This document shows, piece by piece, positions 46,824-58,300 of a DNA stretch of 64,000 bases. The DNA comes from Lyophyllum atratum. Taxonomy: Eukaryota > Basidiomycota > Agaricomycetes > Agaricales > Lyophyllaceae. Under the pieces are notes generated by a model that made no database searches, was not told the origin of the DNA, and saw nothing but the letters and a program-made list of their open reading frames with translations. The stretch covers positions 1,550,001-1,614,000 of the forward strand of contig JACGCN010000002.1 in assembly GCA_014905825.1 (NCBI GenBank), written 5' to 3'. A program made the translations under genes and the position numbers. The stretch's first letter is position 1; the number at the start of each line of letters is the position of its first letter.

Positions 46824-47612
46824 CTATGCCGAGCCAGGCCCGTATACCTCCATGCACCGCTCTTCAAAAGCCTTGACCATGAGTTTTGACACTTGGCCAA
46901 AGAACGCGGACGAGACCGACGCGTGTATCGGATTCGCAAACGCGTAAGCGAGATCGAGGGTCACCAACGTTGGCGATATCCGGACATCGGCTTTGGGAGG
47001 AGGGTGTAATGGTTGAAAAGAGGGGTGTGGAGATTGAGTAGAGGCTGGCTGGAACCGCCATGTCGTCGTGAGGGATTTGAACAGAGGGGTGGAGGATGAG
47101 GCGACGGCCTGGAAGGGGGTGGGAAGTGGGCTCAGCTGGGCATCTTGCTTTGGAACCCGCAAAGCTCACCTGGACAGATTCATACGGCTTGCACGTCACT
47201 TGACTGACATACCTTTCCTGGAACGACAAGAACCCGACAGTCAATTCGGCTTCCATGTCGAAGGGCGCCGGGATGGTGCCTATGTCATGAGGTTGCCTCC
47301 GAGGTGGAGGTGTGACGACCCGGGACCCTGTGCAAAACGGAATGAACCGATGATAGGATCCAACGTCGGCGACTACTTCGTATAGTTCTTTCTGGCCATA
47401 CCTAAGAAGGGATGTAACGTGAGGCAGGCAATTTGACCAAGCCTGTCTGTTTTGACTCACGGCAGAATTTTCCGCTCATGATAGGTTTGGGTCTCTGAAT
47501 CCGTGTTCCAGGGAGCGAGATCCGAGAAGTTGGGAAGAGAGAAAAGAGTTCTATGACAAGTAGGTCCGCGTGGCCGTCGTACGAGCGAAGAACATGCCGC
47601 CGGCCAATACAT
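46824..47612 (-). CDS. COQ10: Coenzyme Q-binding protein COQ10, mitochondrial
   Basis: Three exons (47612-47461, 47401-47170, 47108-46824) give 222 aa. Coq10 is a START-fold lipid-binding protein needed for coenzyme Q use and respiration at the inner mitochondrial membrane. The N-terminus MYWPAACSSLVRRPRGPTCH is Arg-rich without acids, a good presequence. Then YHERKILPYGQKELYEVVAD, SYHRFIPFCTGSRV and FLSFQERYVSQVTCKP are typical. The C-terminal strand-helix VTLDLAYAFANPIHASVSS to EERCMEVYG closes the domain. A Pro/Ser-rich insert (STQSPHPSFQPLHPPPKAD) interrupts the last sheet. Confidence 0.88.
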
Positions 47613-48113
47613 GGACTGGGTGAAGAGAAGAAGTGCTAACGTGACACATATTTGTGATTCCCTTTCAATCCTAGTGTACTAAGATACTACGACGTCTCTG
47701 AGGCACTTGTTTTTGCTAATCTTAGCTTCACGGTTCTGTGACCTCTCGAAAACAGGGTCCCTCAATGTAGTTCTCCCGTCGACCTGATGTGCGACCACCA
47801 TTGAAATGTATCGACGATGCCTTCGCATGCTACCACATGCAAGGATGATGGGAGTCACAATGGTGCGAGGGGATGTCATGTCGATGATATCGATGGCAAA
47901 CGATAACGGGTGCAAATACAAACTAGTGAGAAGGAACCAATGGGAGACTAAGGGGGACCTTTCTTGCTCGACGCCTCATTAGTCTTCGCATCAAAACAGG
48001 CTAAGGAGATGCAGAACATTTAGGACATGGACTCTTCTTTACTAGACGGTGATAAAATTTGACAGCAAGGTCCGGAGGTCTTATCAACACCATAGAAGGT
48101 TAGACGAAGGTGT
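47613..48113. other. Spacer COQ10 / CNBP-like
   Basis: About 500 bp: COQ10 promoter and the 3' region of the zinc-knuckle gene. A minus-strand open frame at 47679-47921 has no domain and is not called. Confidence 0.4.
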
Positions 48114-48949
48114 TCACCCGATAAATTCGGCATTCTCAGGGCATTCTCTGGCAATCTGAGGGATGCGTTAGAACGCGTCTTACGCTCCTCACAATGAGCG
48201 ATTACTCACATGACCCTCTTGCTGACATTTATAGCAGGTCTTGGTCTTGTTAATGTTTCCGGCCGCTGGGCCAGTCGGAGTGCTGTCCAAGATGCCCCCA
48301 GTGCCAGGCGCAGCGAGGCAGTCCCTGTGCGGAACGATGATCAGTATGATCTACACAGACATTGATCTGGCACCAAGATACCTAGCCATATGATTCGGAC
48401 CGCCGCAACGGTAGCATTTGACGGGAGGCAAGGTCGATGTGTTCAAGGCACGACCCGGAGGCGGAGCGCGAGAAGCGAACCCAGTAGCCCCAAAGTACCA
48501 TTGGGGCAAGCACGAGCAATATGGCCAAAACGGCCGCAGTTCTGTCAGCGGCAAGGCTTCGCGTCAGGATACGGACAGAACGATTGGTCTAAGCCTTACA
48601 TAGCACTTCTGATTTCCACCTTGCTGCTGAACCCTCAAACTGGGACATTCCGCTGATTAACAAGTCAGCCAGGCGTCCCGATTGGTTCATGTTCAACTTA
48701 TACGTGCCTTGAATGTGGCCGACTCCACCGCAGGAGTAACACTGCTTCGCCGAAACTGTGCGCGGAGATGGACACGCAGACGACTCGTGTCCTGGCTGAC
48801 GGCAATTGTAGCAAAGCCTTTGATCAGAAGAGCAATTCTCGGCAATGTGACCGACTGAAATCTTCGTTTGGCTTGGAAAGCAAGGGAGGGGAAAGTGACG
48901 CACGGTTGCCACACTTGAAGCATCCCTTCCTTGAAAACTGATATGCCAT
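48114..48949 (-). CDS. GIS2: CCHC zinc-knuckle nucleic acid-binding protein (CNBP/Gis2 type)
   Basis: A multi-exon gene of roughly 180-190 aa starting MAYQFSRKGCFKCGN. I count six CX2CX4HX4C knuckles: CFKCGNLGHIAENC, CYNCRQPGHESSAC, CYSCGGVGHI..C, C..CGRFGHIARAC, CYRCGGPNHMARDC and CYKCQQEGHIAREC. Several knuckles are cut by introns, as in the first and last. Gis2/CNBP proteins bind single-stranded RNA and DNA and associate with ribosomes and stress granules. The segment between knuckles 4 and 5 is a Gly/Pro/Thr-rich linker. The exact join around 48600 is less sure. Confidence 0.83.
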
Positions 48950-50320
48950 TCTCAAAACAACTTCTGAACTGTTTGAAGGATAGTTCAGCAGGAGTTTTTC
49001 GTGGCATCGTAGTTCGGAACGTACCTCGCTTCTCCCTCTTCCAGCTAGCTACTAACTCTCTACCTCCTCCGTTAAAAGGGGATTTGTTGGTGAGTGATGG
49101 TCGGTGTTGGAGACGGCCGCCTGACGGAATTGTGACACCGCCCTATGTGACCGGCCCTAAACTTGTCGGAAGCGGGAATCGGGATGTTCTCCCGTGAAGG
49201 TTTTGTTGGCCAATCGAGACGCGGCACCCACACACCACACCAGTTTACCACAAGAATCATTAATCAGGGATCACCGCTGTCATCCCCCATCGATTGCGGG
49301 ACATCCCTTCGACGAATGGAGTAGCCCCGAGAAATAGCCGTCCCACATAAAAGGCCCAATCCAACCTGCGTGTATCAATGGCCCCAGTGTGTTGATGCCG
49401 AGGTACCCTCTTCATTCACCTCACCCTCTACCTTTCTCTGACTTTTCTTCAGACCCCACTCACCTCCCAACGTTCAGGCGACCTTCGGATGCTCGCACAT
49501 CGCGCTTCTTGTTAGGGTGAAGAGGGGCTTCGCTTGAGGTATGTTTTTATTTCTTATCAATGATCGCCTCGACATCTAACCCTATTTCGCGTCCAGACGG
49601 TTTACCGCCTTCCCTGGCGACGTTGTTCATCATCCTATCAACAAGCTACGTAACGAGCGCGCGAAGCATGGCTTCACGTATGGAAGGAGAGTTTCACAAG
49701 TGGGTCAGCAACATCGTGCTCTGCTACGACTAGCAGGCAGAGTCCATGCAGTACCACGGGAGACCACACTTATCACGGACATCTCCATCTCACGTTCCTT
49801 GTTACTACAAACACCCACAATCGTTTAACCATCTATGTTCGCGAAGACAACTTTCCATCGTGACCAGTATGAATCAAATAATTGCACTGGTTTCGTCAAT
49901 CGTCGCTAGACCTGAATCATGGACGAAAGCATCGCATAACGCGTGCGCGTATAAAGTGAAATGCACTATTCCAGGTTGGATTGCGCCATAGTTGGTGGAC
50001 GCGTTTCTTATGTAAACCGTGATTCATTTTGATCTGTCGCGTTCGAGCAAACCCTCTCCGACCTTTCACGCGTCTTTTCGTGTGGTGCCCCCCAGAGTTG
50101 CCATTCCTCCCTACATACCAACTCAAAAAAAACATACACATGACCTTGGCATCATCCCTGCGATTTGTCGGCCCTGTATGTCATCGCTTTGTCAACATGA
50201 GCTTATCATATGGCCCGAACCCGTTATCTCACACCGCAGCCTTTTTTGGCTCATATTTTCGCATGTAAGGGCAGATAACACCGGACATTGCATCCTCACA
50301 TCGTAGACACACTCCCCACA
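48950..50320. other. Gene-poor spacer with an intron-like element
   Basis: About 1.37 kb between divergent genes. It contains a well-formed intron-like stretch at 49539-49596 (GTATGT donor, CTAAC branch, CCAG acceptor). An open frame follows it from 49597 to about 49830 but has no clear ATG. See findings. Confidence 0.4.
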
Positions 50321-52504
50321 ATGTCTTATGAGAAACGTCCGGACGCTGACGATCTGTCGCATCATCTTTCACGGGTTTCTCGAGCCAGAGCTACATCCCC
50401 CCTCAAAGGTCTACAAAAGTATTTCGGTAAACCAGGAGTTATCAGCCTGGCTGGAGGTCAGCTTTTCTCTGCTCTGCACTCAATCATTTCGTTTTGAACA
50501 TATACTCAGGTCTACCACATCCGGACTATTTTCCGTTTTCTTCCGTGGGTGCGGATGCTCTAGTGCCTAGCGCGTTCCCTTTAGCAGCGCCAAAAGAAGC
50601 CTCTTCCTTGACATGGTTTTGGAACCTCTTTTCCGGTCGCAAAGTGAAAACCTCACCCATCCAAATCCCAAAGTACCCAGCCAACCCCGGGGAGCTGAAT
50701 TTGGCGGAAGCCTTGCAATACAGCATGGCCACGGGTATCCCTTCGCTGCAGTCATTCTTCAAAGAATTTACCGAGAGGGTTTATCAACCAGCATACGCAA
50801 ACTATACTACCCTTGCTCATATTGGAAACACTGATGGGTGGGCCAAAGTCGTACTGACCCTATGCAACCCCGGAGAAGGCGTTCTCGCCGCCGAATTTAC
50901 TTACCCCTCCGCCGTGTCGATGATGCTACCTTACGACATCAAAGTCGTTTCTGTGCCGATGGACGGTCATGGGATGAAGGCTGACGCCTTGCGGACCTTG
51001 TTATCCGAGTGGGACGAAACCCTGCGCGCTATGCCTAGGTAATGTTCCTGCCCTTGAATAGAGATTGCTTGAATCACGGAGAAGGAAATGCTTAGACCGC
51101 ATGTTATGTATACCATACCCGTTGGCCAGAATCCCACAGGAATCGTGAGTCTATTTCTTTCGCTTCAGCTGGATCCCTAATATGGGACCATATGAAGACA
51201 ATGCAAGCGGCTAGAAAGCGCGAAATATATGACGTCTGCGTGGAATTTGGTAGGCATGACATATCCCTTGCGAAGGCGCTTGACTGACTTCCGGCCCCAG
51301 ATATAATCATCGTGGAGGATGATCCGTACTATTTTCTCCAAGCAGGCGCCTACGTCCCGCCTGCTGAGCGGAGCATACATTCCAATTTTGTAGCGGACGA
51401 CGACGACGAATATATAGCGCAATTAGCGCCTAGTTATCTCAGGTACAGAATAGATGCACATTCCACACTCTCGTAATTTCATTTCATATGACAGGTTCGA
51501 TCATCAAGGAAGAGTAATCCGACTGGACACCTTCTCGAAGGTAGACTACTATATAACCCGTACTCCCTTCACGAGCTCACTCAGTTAATGTAGACAATCG
51601 CGCCTGGATGTCGGATGGGGTGGTTCACATGTAACTCTATGTTCGCCGAACGACTGGAAAGGCAGGCCGAAACGACGACGCAGTCGCCATGTGGCTTTAG
51701 TCAAGTGATTGATTTCCTCAGCGAATTCGCCCCAGATGGACTCACTGTCCATGCAATAGATCTTTGTGGCCAAGTTGATGCAAGAATGGCAATTCAAGGG
51801 TTATGTTCGATGGTTAAAAGGTTGTCCAGTTTTGCTTTCTTCCTTACTTGTCGGGACTGAATGACCGCCATGCAGCTCTTCGCGTGCAGTACCAACAAAG
51901 ACGTGATTTCTTTATTGATTGCCTTCACGAGCAATTCAATTTAGAGCTCTCGATGAATGCCACGGGAGCGCTACAGGGGATTCCTGTCTATGTCGCGTCG
52001 CTGAAGTCGACGATGAATTTGTCGCCACATGCTCCTGTGTTCTCTTTCACCCCCCCTACCGCAGGAATGTTCATTTGGGTAGATGGGATCCTGTTGTCCT
52101 CTGATCCAAGTGGACTGATTCCTCTCGCAGCTCAATTTAACTTTTGATCACCATCCTTCTTTTGCCGCTGTTGGCCACGAGGCTCTGGAGATGAAACTTT
52201 GGATTGCTTTGGCAGAGGCTGGCGTCCTTTTTGGCCCCGGTATGTTTGTTTCTTTACAATTGTGCCACTCGATCTAACACCACCTGTTCAGGGTATATGT
52301 TTGCTACTGATCCGGAGGCCAGTGATCGCAAGCATACGGGTCACTTCCGCATTAGTTACAGTAATGCCGAGGTAACCTTCCTTTTTTTTTCTTACCGATT
52401 CATTTGAGCTCATGTAAACAATCTTTCAGTATGAGGATATGAGAAAAGCGATAATCATTTTCTCCTCCATCTTAAAAGATTTTTACAACACCATGTCATA
52501 CTAA
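50321..52504 (+). CDS. PLP-dependent aminotransferase, class I/II (aromatic, ARO8-like)
   Basis: A multi-exon gene of about 520 aa beginning MSYEKRPDADDLSHHLS. Fold type I features: GVISLAGGLPHPDYFPF, IGNTDGWAKVVLTLCNPGE, TIPVGQNPTG, IIIVEDDPYYFLQ, and the PLP-lysine region RLDTFSK joined to TIAPGCRMGW across an intron. RISYSNAE near the end is the substrate-carboxylate Arg strand. It resembles fungal aromatic or 2-aminoadipate aminotransferases (Aro8 type) that interconvert Phe/Tyr/Trp or 2-aminoadipate and 2-oxo acids. The long segment FWNLFSGRKVKTSPIQIPKY is typical of that subgroup. Cytosolic; no targeting signal. Confidence 0.87.
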
Positions 52505-52719
52505 TGCTACACTATCACAATTACAGCAGTTGCTTTCTCGTCCGCGTGTCTGGTGCCCAGTGTGATATGATCGACGCATTCAACGAGGCCTTCAACACTA
52601 TGAATCCCAACACATGTTATTAATTCCCTTTGCCCTGACCACGGGGACGTTCAGACGCAACCCTTCAAAAACCTCACTGAGCCTTCTCATTCAGCTCATC
52701 CACCCTACCGCTGACCACG

Positions 52720-53752
52720 ATGTCGCCTGTAAGATTCGCAGATTCAAGAGACACATCAATCCCTCATTCTGACTGATGGCAACAGGCGAGAACGAGACCG
52801 ATGCGAGAAGAGATGTTCTTCCTTGCCGAGCTTGCAGGAGAAGCCGGACGCCATGAAGGTCAGCCCCATGCTGTACAGTGTATCCTGTCCAGCAAAGGAC
52901 ACCCACATTTATCTACGGCGGTTTCCAGATGTCGTCAAACAAATGAAGTTGTTGATCGACCACTATGGCCCTCAGCTCTCAACTGAAGAACGTAGTCTTC
53001 TTTCTGTTGCATATAAAACCGTCACCAACAACTTGCGGAATAGTTGGAGGGTCATAGACGCGCTGCATAAATTGCAATCGACACGGAGTGGTCCTGTTCA
53101 TCTCATCCAGCGGCAACGAGATCGCATTGAGAGTGAGCTGACCGGAGTATGCAGAGATGTCATTCGTCTGCTGGACCGCGAACTGCTACCTGCCGCCAAC
53201 GACGGAGAGGAGACGGTATTTTATTCCAAACTGTGAGTAAGGCATCTTATCCACTAAAGCCGCCCTCAAGGCTCGTTTGAACCAGGAAAGGGGACTACTG
53301 TCGTTACCTGGCTGAATTAGGCCTGAAGCGCGACAGGGATCGCTTTGCGGATTTGTCTCTGAAAGCTTACAGGTTAGCCTATAAGCACGCGCTGGCTACA
53401 TTGCATCCATTGCACCCAACGAGGCTGGGATTGGCGCTCAATTTTTCCGTGTACTACCATGGTTAGTGGTCGACGTATCAGGAGTACAGAGGGGTAGTGA
53501 TTTGCATTCGCTAGACATCAAAACGAGCCCTGAGCGTGCATGCCACTTGGCGAAAAGCGCTTTCGACGACGCAGTCCTGTCTGTAGATGCTTCCGATCCA
53601 GGGGACCAAGTTCTGCGGGATTCTATGGCAATACTGCAGCTTCTACGGGATGACTTAATCCTGTGGTCGGGGGAGATGAAAGGTTAGCAATTATGACCAT
53701 CTGAAGATATGGAGCTCATACAAAGTACCATCTAGACGCGGATGGAGCGTGA
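52720..53752 (+). CDS. Divergent 14-3-3 protein
   Basis: Six exons (52720-52728, 52786-52858, 52929-53232, 53286-53461, 53515-53682, 53736-53752) give 248 aa, the normal 14-3-3 length. Signature stretches are degraded but present: [20 protein letters not shown] then [36 protein letters not shown]; and [16 protein letters not shown]. The phosphopeptide pocket residues Lys (VAYK), Arg (LRNSWR) and Arg-Tyr (CRYLAE) are kept. The acidic C-terminal tail of normal 14-3-3 proteins is missing: the protein ends EMKDADGA. First exon encodes only MSP. It may be a second, fast-evolving paralog with narrower clients. Confidence 0.85.
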
Positions 53753-53805
53753 TAGGACAAAGGCTTGGGGCCTAAAGTAAACTTTGCTGATATATTGCTC
53801 TGGCC

Positions 53806-55179
53806 TCACGCGCCTTGAACGTCTTGTGCGAATGTAGCTGCTACTAACATTGGGAACACGAGTGTCGCATCTGCATATACCTTCAAGCCATAATATGAGA
53901 GACAGAGACGCATTCTTTAAGGAAGAAGTCCAAACCTTCACGGCCTCAGCACCTGCCCTGATTTTGCCCCAAGAGACTGCCTCATCCGGTCGGGCCCCAG
54001 AATCTGAGCCATCAAATTCTTGCCCAGTGTTCTGGCAGACCAGGGCGCGTCAGTGTAGCACGAGGGTATGGAAAGTTTGTACGTGAAGGCGCACAATGAA
54101 GACGGAGAAATCAGCCCCATTACGCTGAAAAATGACATCGTCGGTTGACGTTTTGTACCGACTCGACATGAAGCTCACAATCAACATGGCATTGGCAATC
54201 TGATGTTTGCATACACCACCTCCTAGTATGATCATCCCAGCTTTGCGAGACGTCCGGGACCGTTCATTTAGATCCCGGATATCTTGAACGATATCGAGGA
54301 CTAGGCCAGGAGAGCGGAATGAATGGAAGTAAATCATGTCACCGATAGAACCATCAGTGAGGGCGGGACAAAAGACAGGGATGTCGTTCTGATCCCAGTC
54401 AGGTAAGATACACTCATGTGTTCACCTGAGGTCGCTATGACATACCTTATACGCCCAGTAGTAAACAGATTCTTCGTTGTTAATCTCCTTCCCAAGCCGC
54501 CGAATAAATGAGCTTGGCGTCCAAACTTGCCCAGTCTCTTTTTGTTCGGCGAGCATGGTGTCCAAAATCGGCATAAGCCAATCCTCGAACTTACAGTAAT
54601 TATCATTTGGAACAACCAGATTTCCTATGCGGTTCATTCCACGTTTCCTCAAGTCTGCTCCATCGAGATTAAAGTCCGCAAGGTAGGTCTTCCCGATGCA
54701 TTTTATGAAGTCTTCTTCAATTCCGCCTGCGGTCGTGACAAGTACTGCTACATGTTTGTGCTTGACGAGGTGGAGAATCACCTCGCGTAGGCCGGAAGAG
54801 ATGAGGTTTGACGTATATCCCAGGAAGATGTTACAGCGAGTTTGCGCGCGGATCTCTGGCGACGAATAATAATCTGATTCATCGTCGTCCAGGGGTTCAT
54901 CTGATAGGCGCCACTTTCTCTAAAACAGCGAGTATGTATGATATAAATCACGATATGATATAACGTACGAACCATTTTGTTCACAATGTCTATTGCCTTG
55001 CCAAAACTATTCGCTTGAAATCCGATGCGTTCATAACTTTGTAGAAACTGGAGCAATGACAAAGGTTTGTCAAAATCAGGTCCTTGTACAGAAACAGCGT
55101 CCTTCGATATTGGTTCGGAGGGTTGAAGAACTGCAGCAGATGCACCAGCAGGGATCGTCGCTGGGGTAGTGGAAGTCAT
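53806..55179 (-). CDS. DYS1: Deoxyhypusine synthase
   Basis: A multi-exon gene of roughly 390-400 aa. It uses NAD and spermidine to convert a lysine of eIF5A to deoxyhypusine, the first step of hypusine formation, in the cytosol. Motifs: [111 protein letters not shown] and the active-site lysine loop [17 protein letters not shown]. The end is [10 protein letters not shown]. The upstream frame begins at TTG, so the ATG at 55179 is used. Its stop lies 53 bp from the stop of the 14-3-3 gene. Confidence 0.92.
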
Positions 55180-55318
55180 CTTTAGGGGCAAAATTTATAT
55201 TTCGACAGACTTCCGTATTAGGAACACGTGCCGCATGCTGCGAACGCAGCGGCATTACGGTCTGTGACAACACCTACAACGTCCAACTCATCATCGCAAA
55301 GTACTCGCGTAGGCTTGC

Positions 55319-58300
55319 ATGGAAGCCGTTCCCAGCGCCTACAATGTCCCACTACCCCTCTCTCCTCCTGCGAACGGGCACAGCGCAAGGTTCGGGGACA
55401 AACAGGCCATTATAATTGGTGACGAATCAGCTGCAGCCACTTCTTCGGCGGTTGAAGCTTTGGACGGGGAAATGACGGAGGGAGAAGTGGAAGCGTCAGT
55501 CAGACCTCAGGTTGAGGAGAAAGACGTGAAGGAGAACGGACGGGATGACGATTCCAGACCCACAACACCCGCGACCCCTCAGCGGCACTCGACAACGGAA
55601 TCTAGCCTACCAGTCTCTCATCTCGAGGGAAAGCTTCCAGTGATTTCCAATGCCGTGGAAACATTGGAGGAGACTGAGAAGGATGATGAACGCCGCCGTA
55701 TAGCATCTGAAGGAGACGCAACAACAGCGCAATCCAGCCAACCTGTATACCATCTTGAGGTCAACGGAGATCCTGATCCTAAACCTGGGGCCCTGGAAGA
55801 AGTCTCGACAGCACCCCCAACCCCTCCGATGAAACCGTCGCGAGATATCATAGAGGAGAATTCTCCAGTTCCCAGCCCACGTCTGGTGGAGGGAACACCG
55901 CGGCCTCACAGACGCTCATTGACTATCTCCAAAGGCCATACTGTATCCGTGGTTCTTATTTCAACTGCTCTGGAGACTATTGCTGCTTCGAAGGAAGCAA
56001 AACGATCTGCTCCGCTTCGAGAAAGCACTCAGAAGGCGCTGGAGATGATTCGTGCTGACCAAGGAGGAGATCGTCCTCGAGAGATATTTGAGCCTCTACG
56101 TCTCGCCTGCGAAACGAAGAATGAAAAACTGATGATAGCTAGCTTGGATTGCATATCCAAACTCGTCTCTTATTCCTTCTTCACTGAGCCCGACACACTG
56201 CAGAATCAAATCCCTTCACCTCCTCCATCTCCACGCCACCCCGGCAAAAACCCCGCGACTGGATCACAAGCTTCTATCCCTCAGCCCTCTCTGGTAGACC
56301 TGGTGGCTCACACTATCGCTTCCTGCCATACGGAAACCACGCCAGAAACAGTCTCGTTGCAGATCGTGAAAGCGTTACTTTCTCTCGTTCTGTCGCCGAC
56401 CATTCTTGTCCATCATTCTTCCCTTCTCAAAGCAGTCCGAACGGTATACAATGTATACCTGCTCAGCTCGGACCCTGTAAACCAGGGAGTTGCACAAGGG
56501 GGCCTCACACAAATGGTACAACATGTTTTTGCTCGATGCAGGATCAGCCATACATCGAAAGACGCCAGCGATCCAGCCTTGCCCTCTGCAACTACGCAAG
56601 AAAGCGCGCCATCGTCCGCTCGCGCTTCGTTCACAATTTCAGCACTAGAGCCGGATGCCATGCCCAATCCTGATATCGGTGGCGAGCCGTTGTCATCAGA
56701 GGCTGCAAGTTCTCAGACCTCGTTACCATTGTCACCGAACGGTAGGGAGCCTCCCGAACAAGTGGTTCCGATACGGCTGACATTGTACATCAATATTCCT
56801 CTTAATATTTCCACAAACGCTGAAGTGTATCTTAGGCAAAACTTTGAAACCGTCAATCCGCTGGATGCCTTGCCAGAAGGGGATCATGGTCGCAATCTGA
56901 CCCCGAATGATCTATTCATCAAAGATGCTTTCCTCGTATTCCGCGCCCTTTGCAAATTAACAATGAAGCCGCTCAATACTGAGAGGTATGTCATCCGTTG
57001 AATCCCATTTATAGTCTGATTTCAAGGTTCGCCTAGTGAACGAGATCTCAAGTCACACGCTATGCGTTCCAAATTGCTTTCCCTTCATCTTGTGTTAACC
57101 GTTTTGAACTCGCATATGCCCCTGTTTGTGGACCCCATCGCCATCATATATTCCAGCTCCTCCAATGAAGCAACAACTTTCGTTCAGGCTATCAATCAAT
57201 ACCTTTGCCTGAGTCTGAGTCGCAACGCGGTCAGCCCAGTTCCGCAGGTTTTCGAGATCAGCGTCGAGATATTTTGGCGAGTTTTGTCTGGAATGCGCAC
57301 CAAGCTCAAGGTATCTTATTACACGATTGTATATGACTGAATGTACTGACAGTCTCACAGAAAGAGATTGAAGTCCTGTTACACGAGATCTTCATTCCAA
57401 TTCTTGAGATGAGAACATCCACTCTAAAGCAGAAAGCGGTCATTCTCGGAATGCTTTCAAGATTGTGCCAGGACCCTCAGGCTCTCGTCGAAATTTACCT
57501 CAATTACGACTGTGACAGTGAGGCTGCCGATAACATATATGAGCAGTGAGTTGCATGTTCCGACTATATTGTAACCGTCTCAATATTTTTCAGTCTGATC
57601 AACATCATCTCTAAAATTGGCACGACGCCTTCCTCTCTTGCTCATCAAAGAGGCAATGAACCGCCAAGCCCTGCTCTTAGCCCCACCAGCAAAAATCAGT
57701 CCATGGCGTCAACTCCGTCCATATCATCTGTTCTATCAGTTTCTGGGACCATGGACACATCAGTCATGGGTCTTTCAGACAGTCAGCTAAAGCGTCAAGG
57801 GCTTGATTGTCTTGCTGCTGTGTTGCGCTCTCTCGTCGCATGGGGAACAGCTGCAGGAAAAGCTGCCGATGAACCCCTTGCCACGCCTGCGAGGTCGCAT
57901 GTAGGAGAGGAGGTACCCATCACACCTGAGGGATCGTTCGACAAGTTGTCTACTTCGATTGGAAGTGCAGAGACTCTACGTCAACCCACACCCGATCTTG
58001 TGGACGACCCCAGTAAGTTTGAAAGCGCAAAACAAAAGAAAACAACGCTTCTGGAAGGAATCAAGAAGTTTAATTTCAAACCAAAACGGGTATGTCTTTT
58101 GATATACACATACATTATGTCACTGAGTGTTGTTTGTAGGGTGTTCAATTTTTGATTGAAACTGGATTTATACCCAGCAAAGCTCCTCTCGACATTGCAA
58201 AATTTTTACTTACCACCGACGGACTGAGTAAAAGTATGATTGGCGAATATTTAGGCGAAGGGTAAGTTGTCTTTCTAGGAAGGCGAGTCATCATATTGAA

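Noticed and set aside
47679..47921. 80-codon minus-strand frame between COQ10 and CNBP
   Set aside because: No domain, no plausible splice partners, and it lies in expected 3' UTR/promoter sequence.
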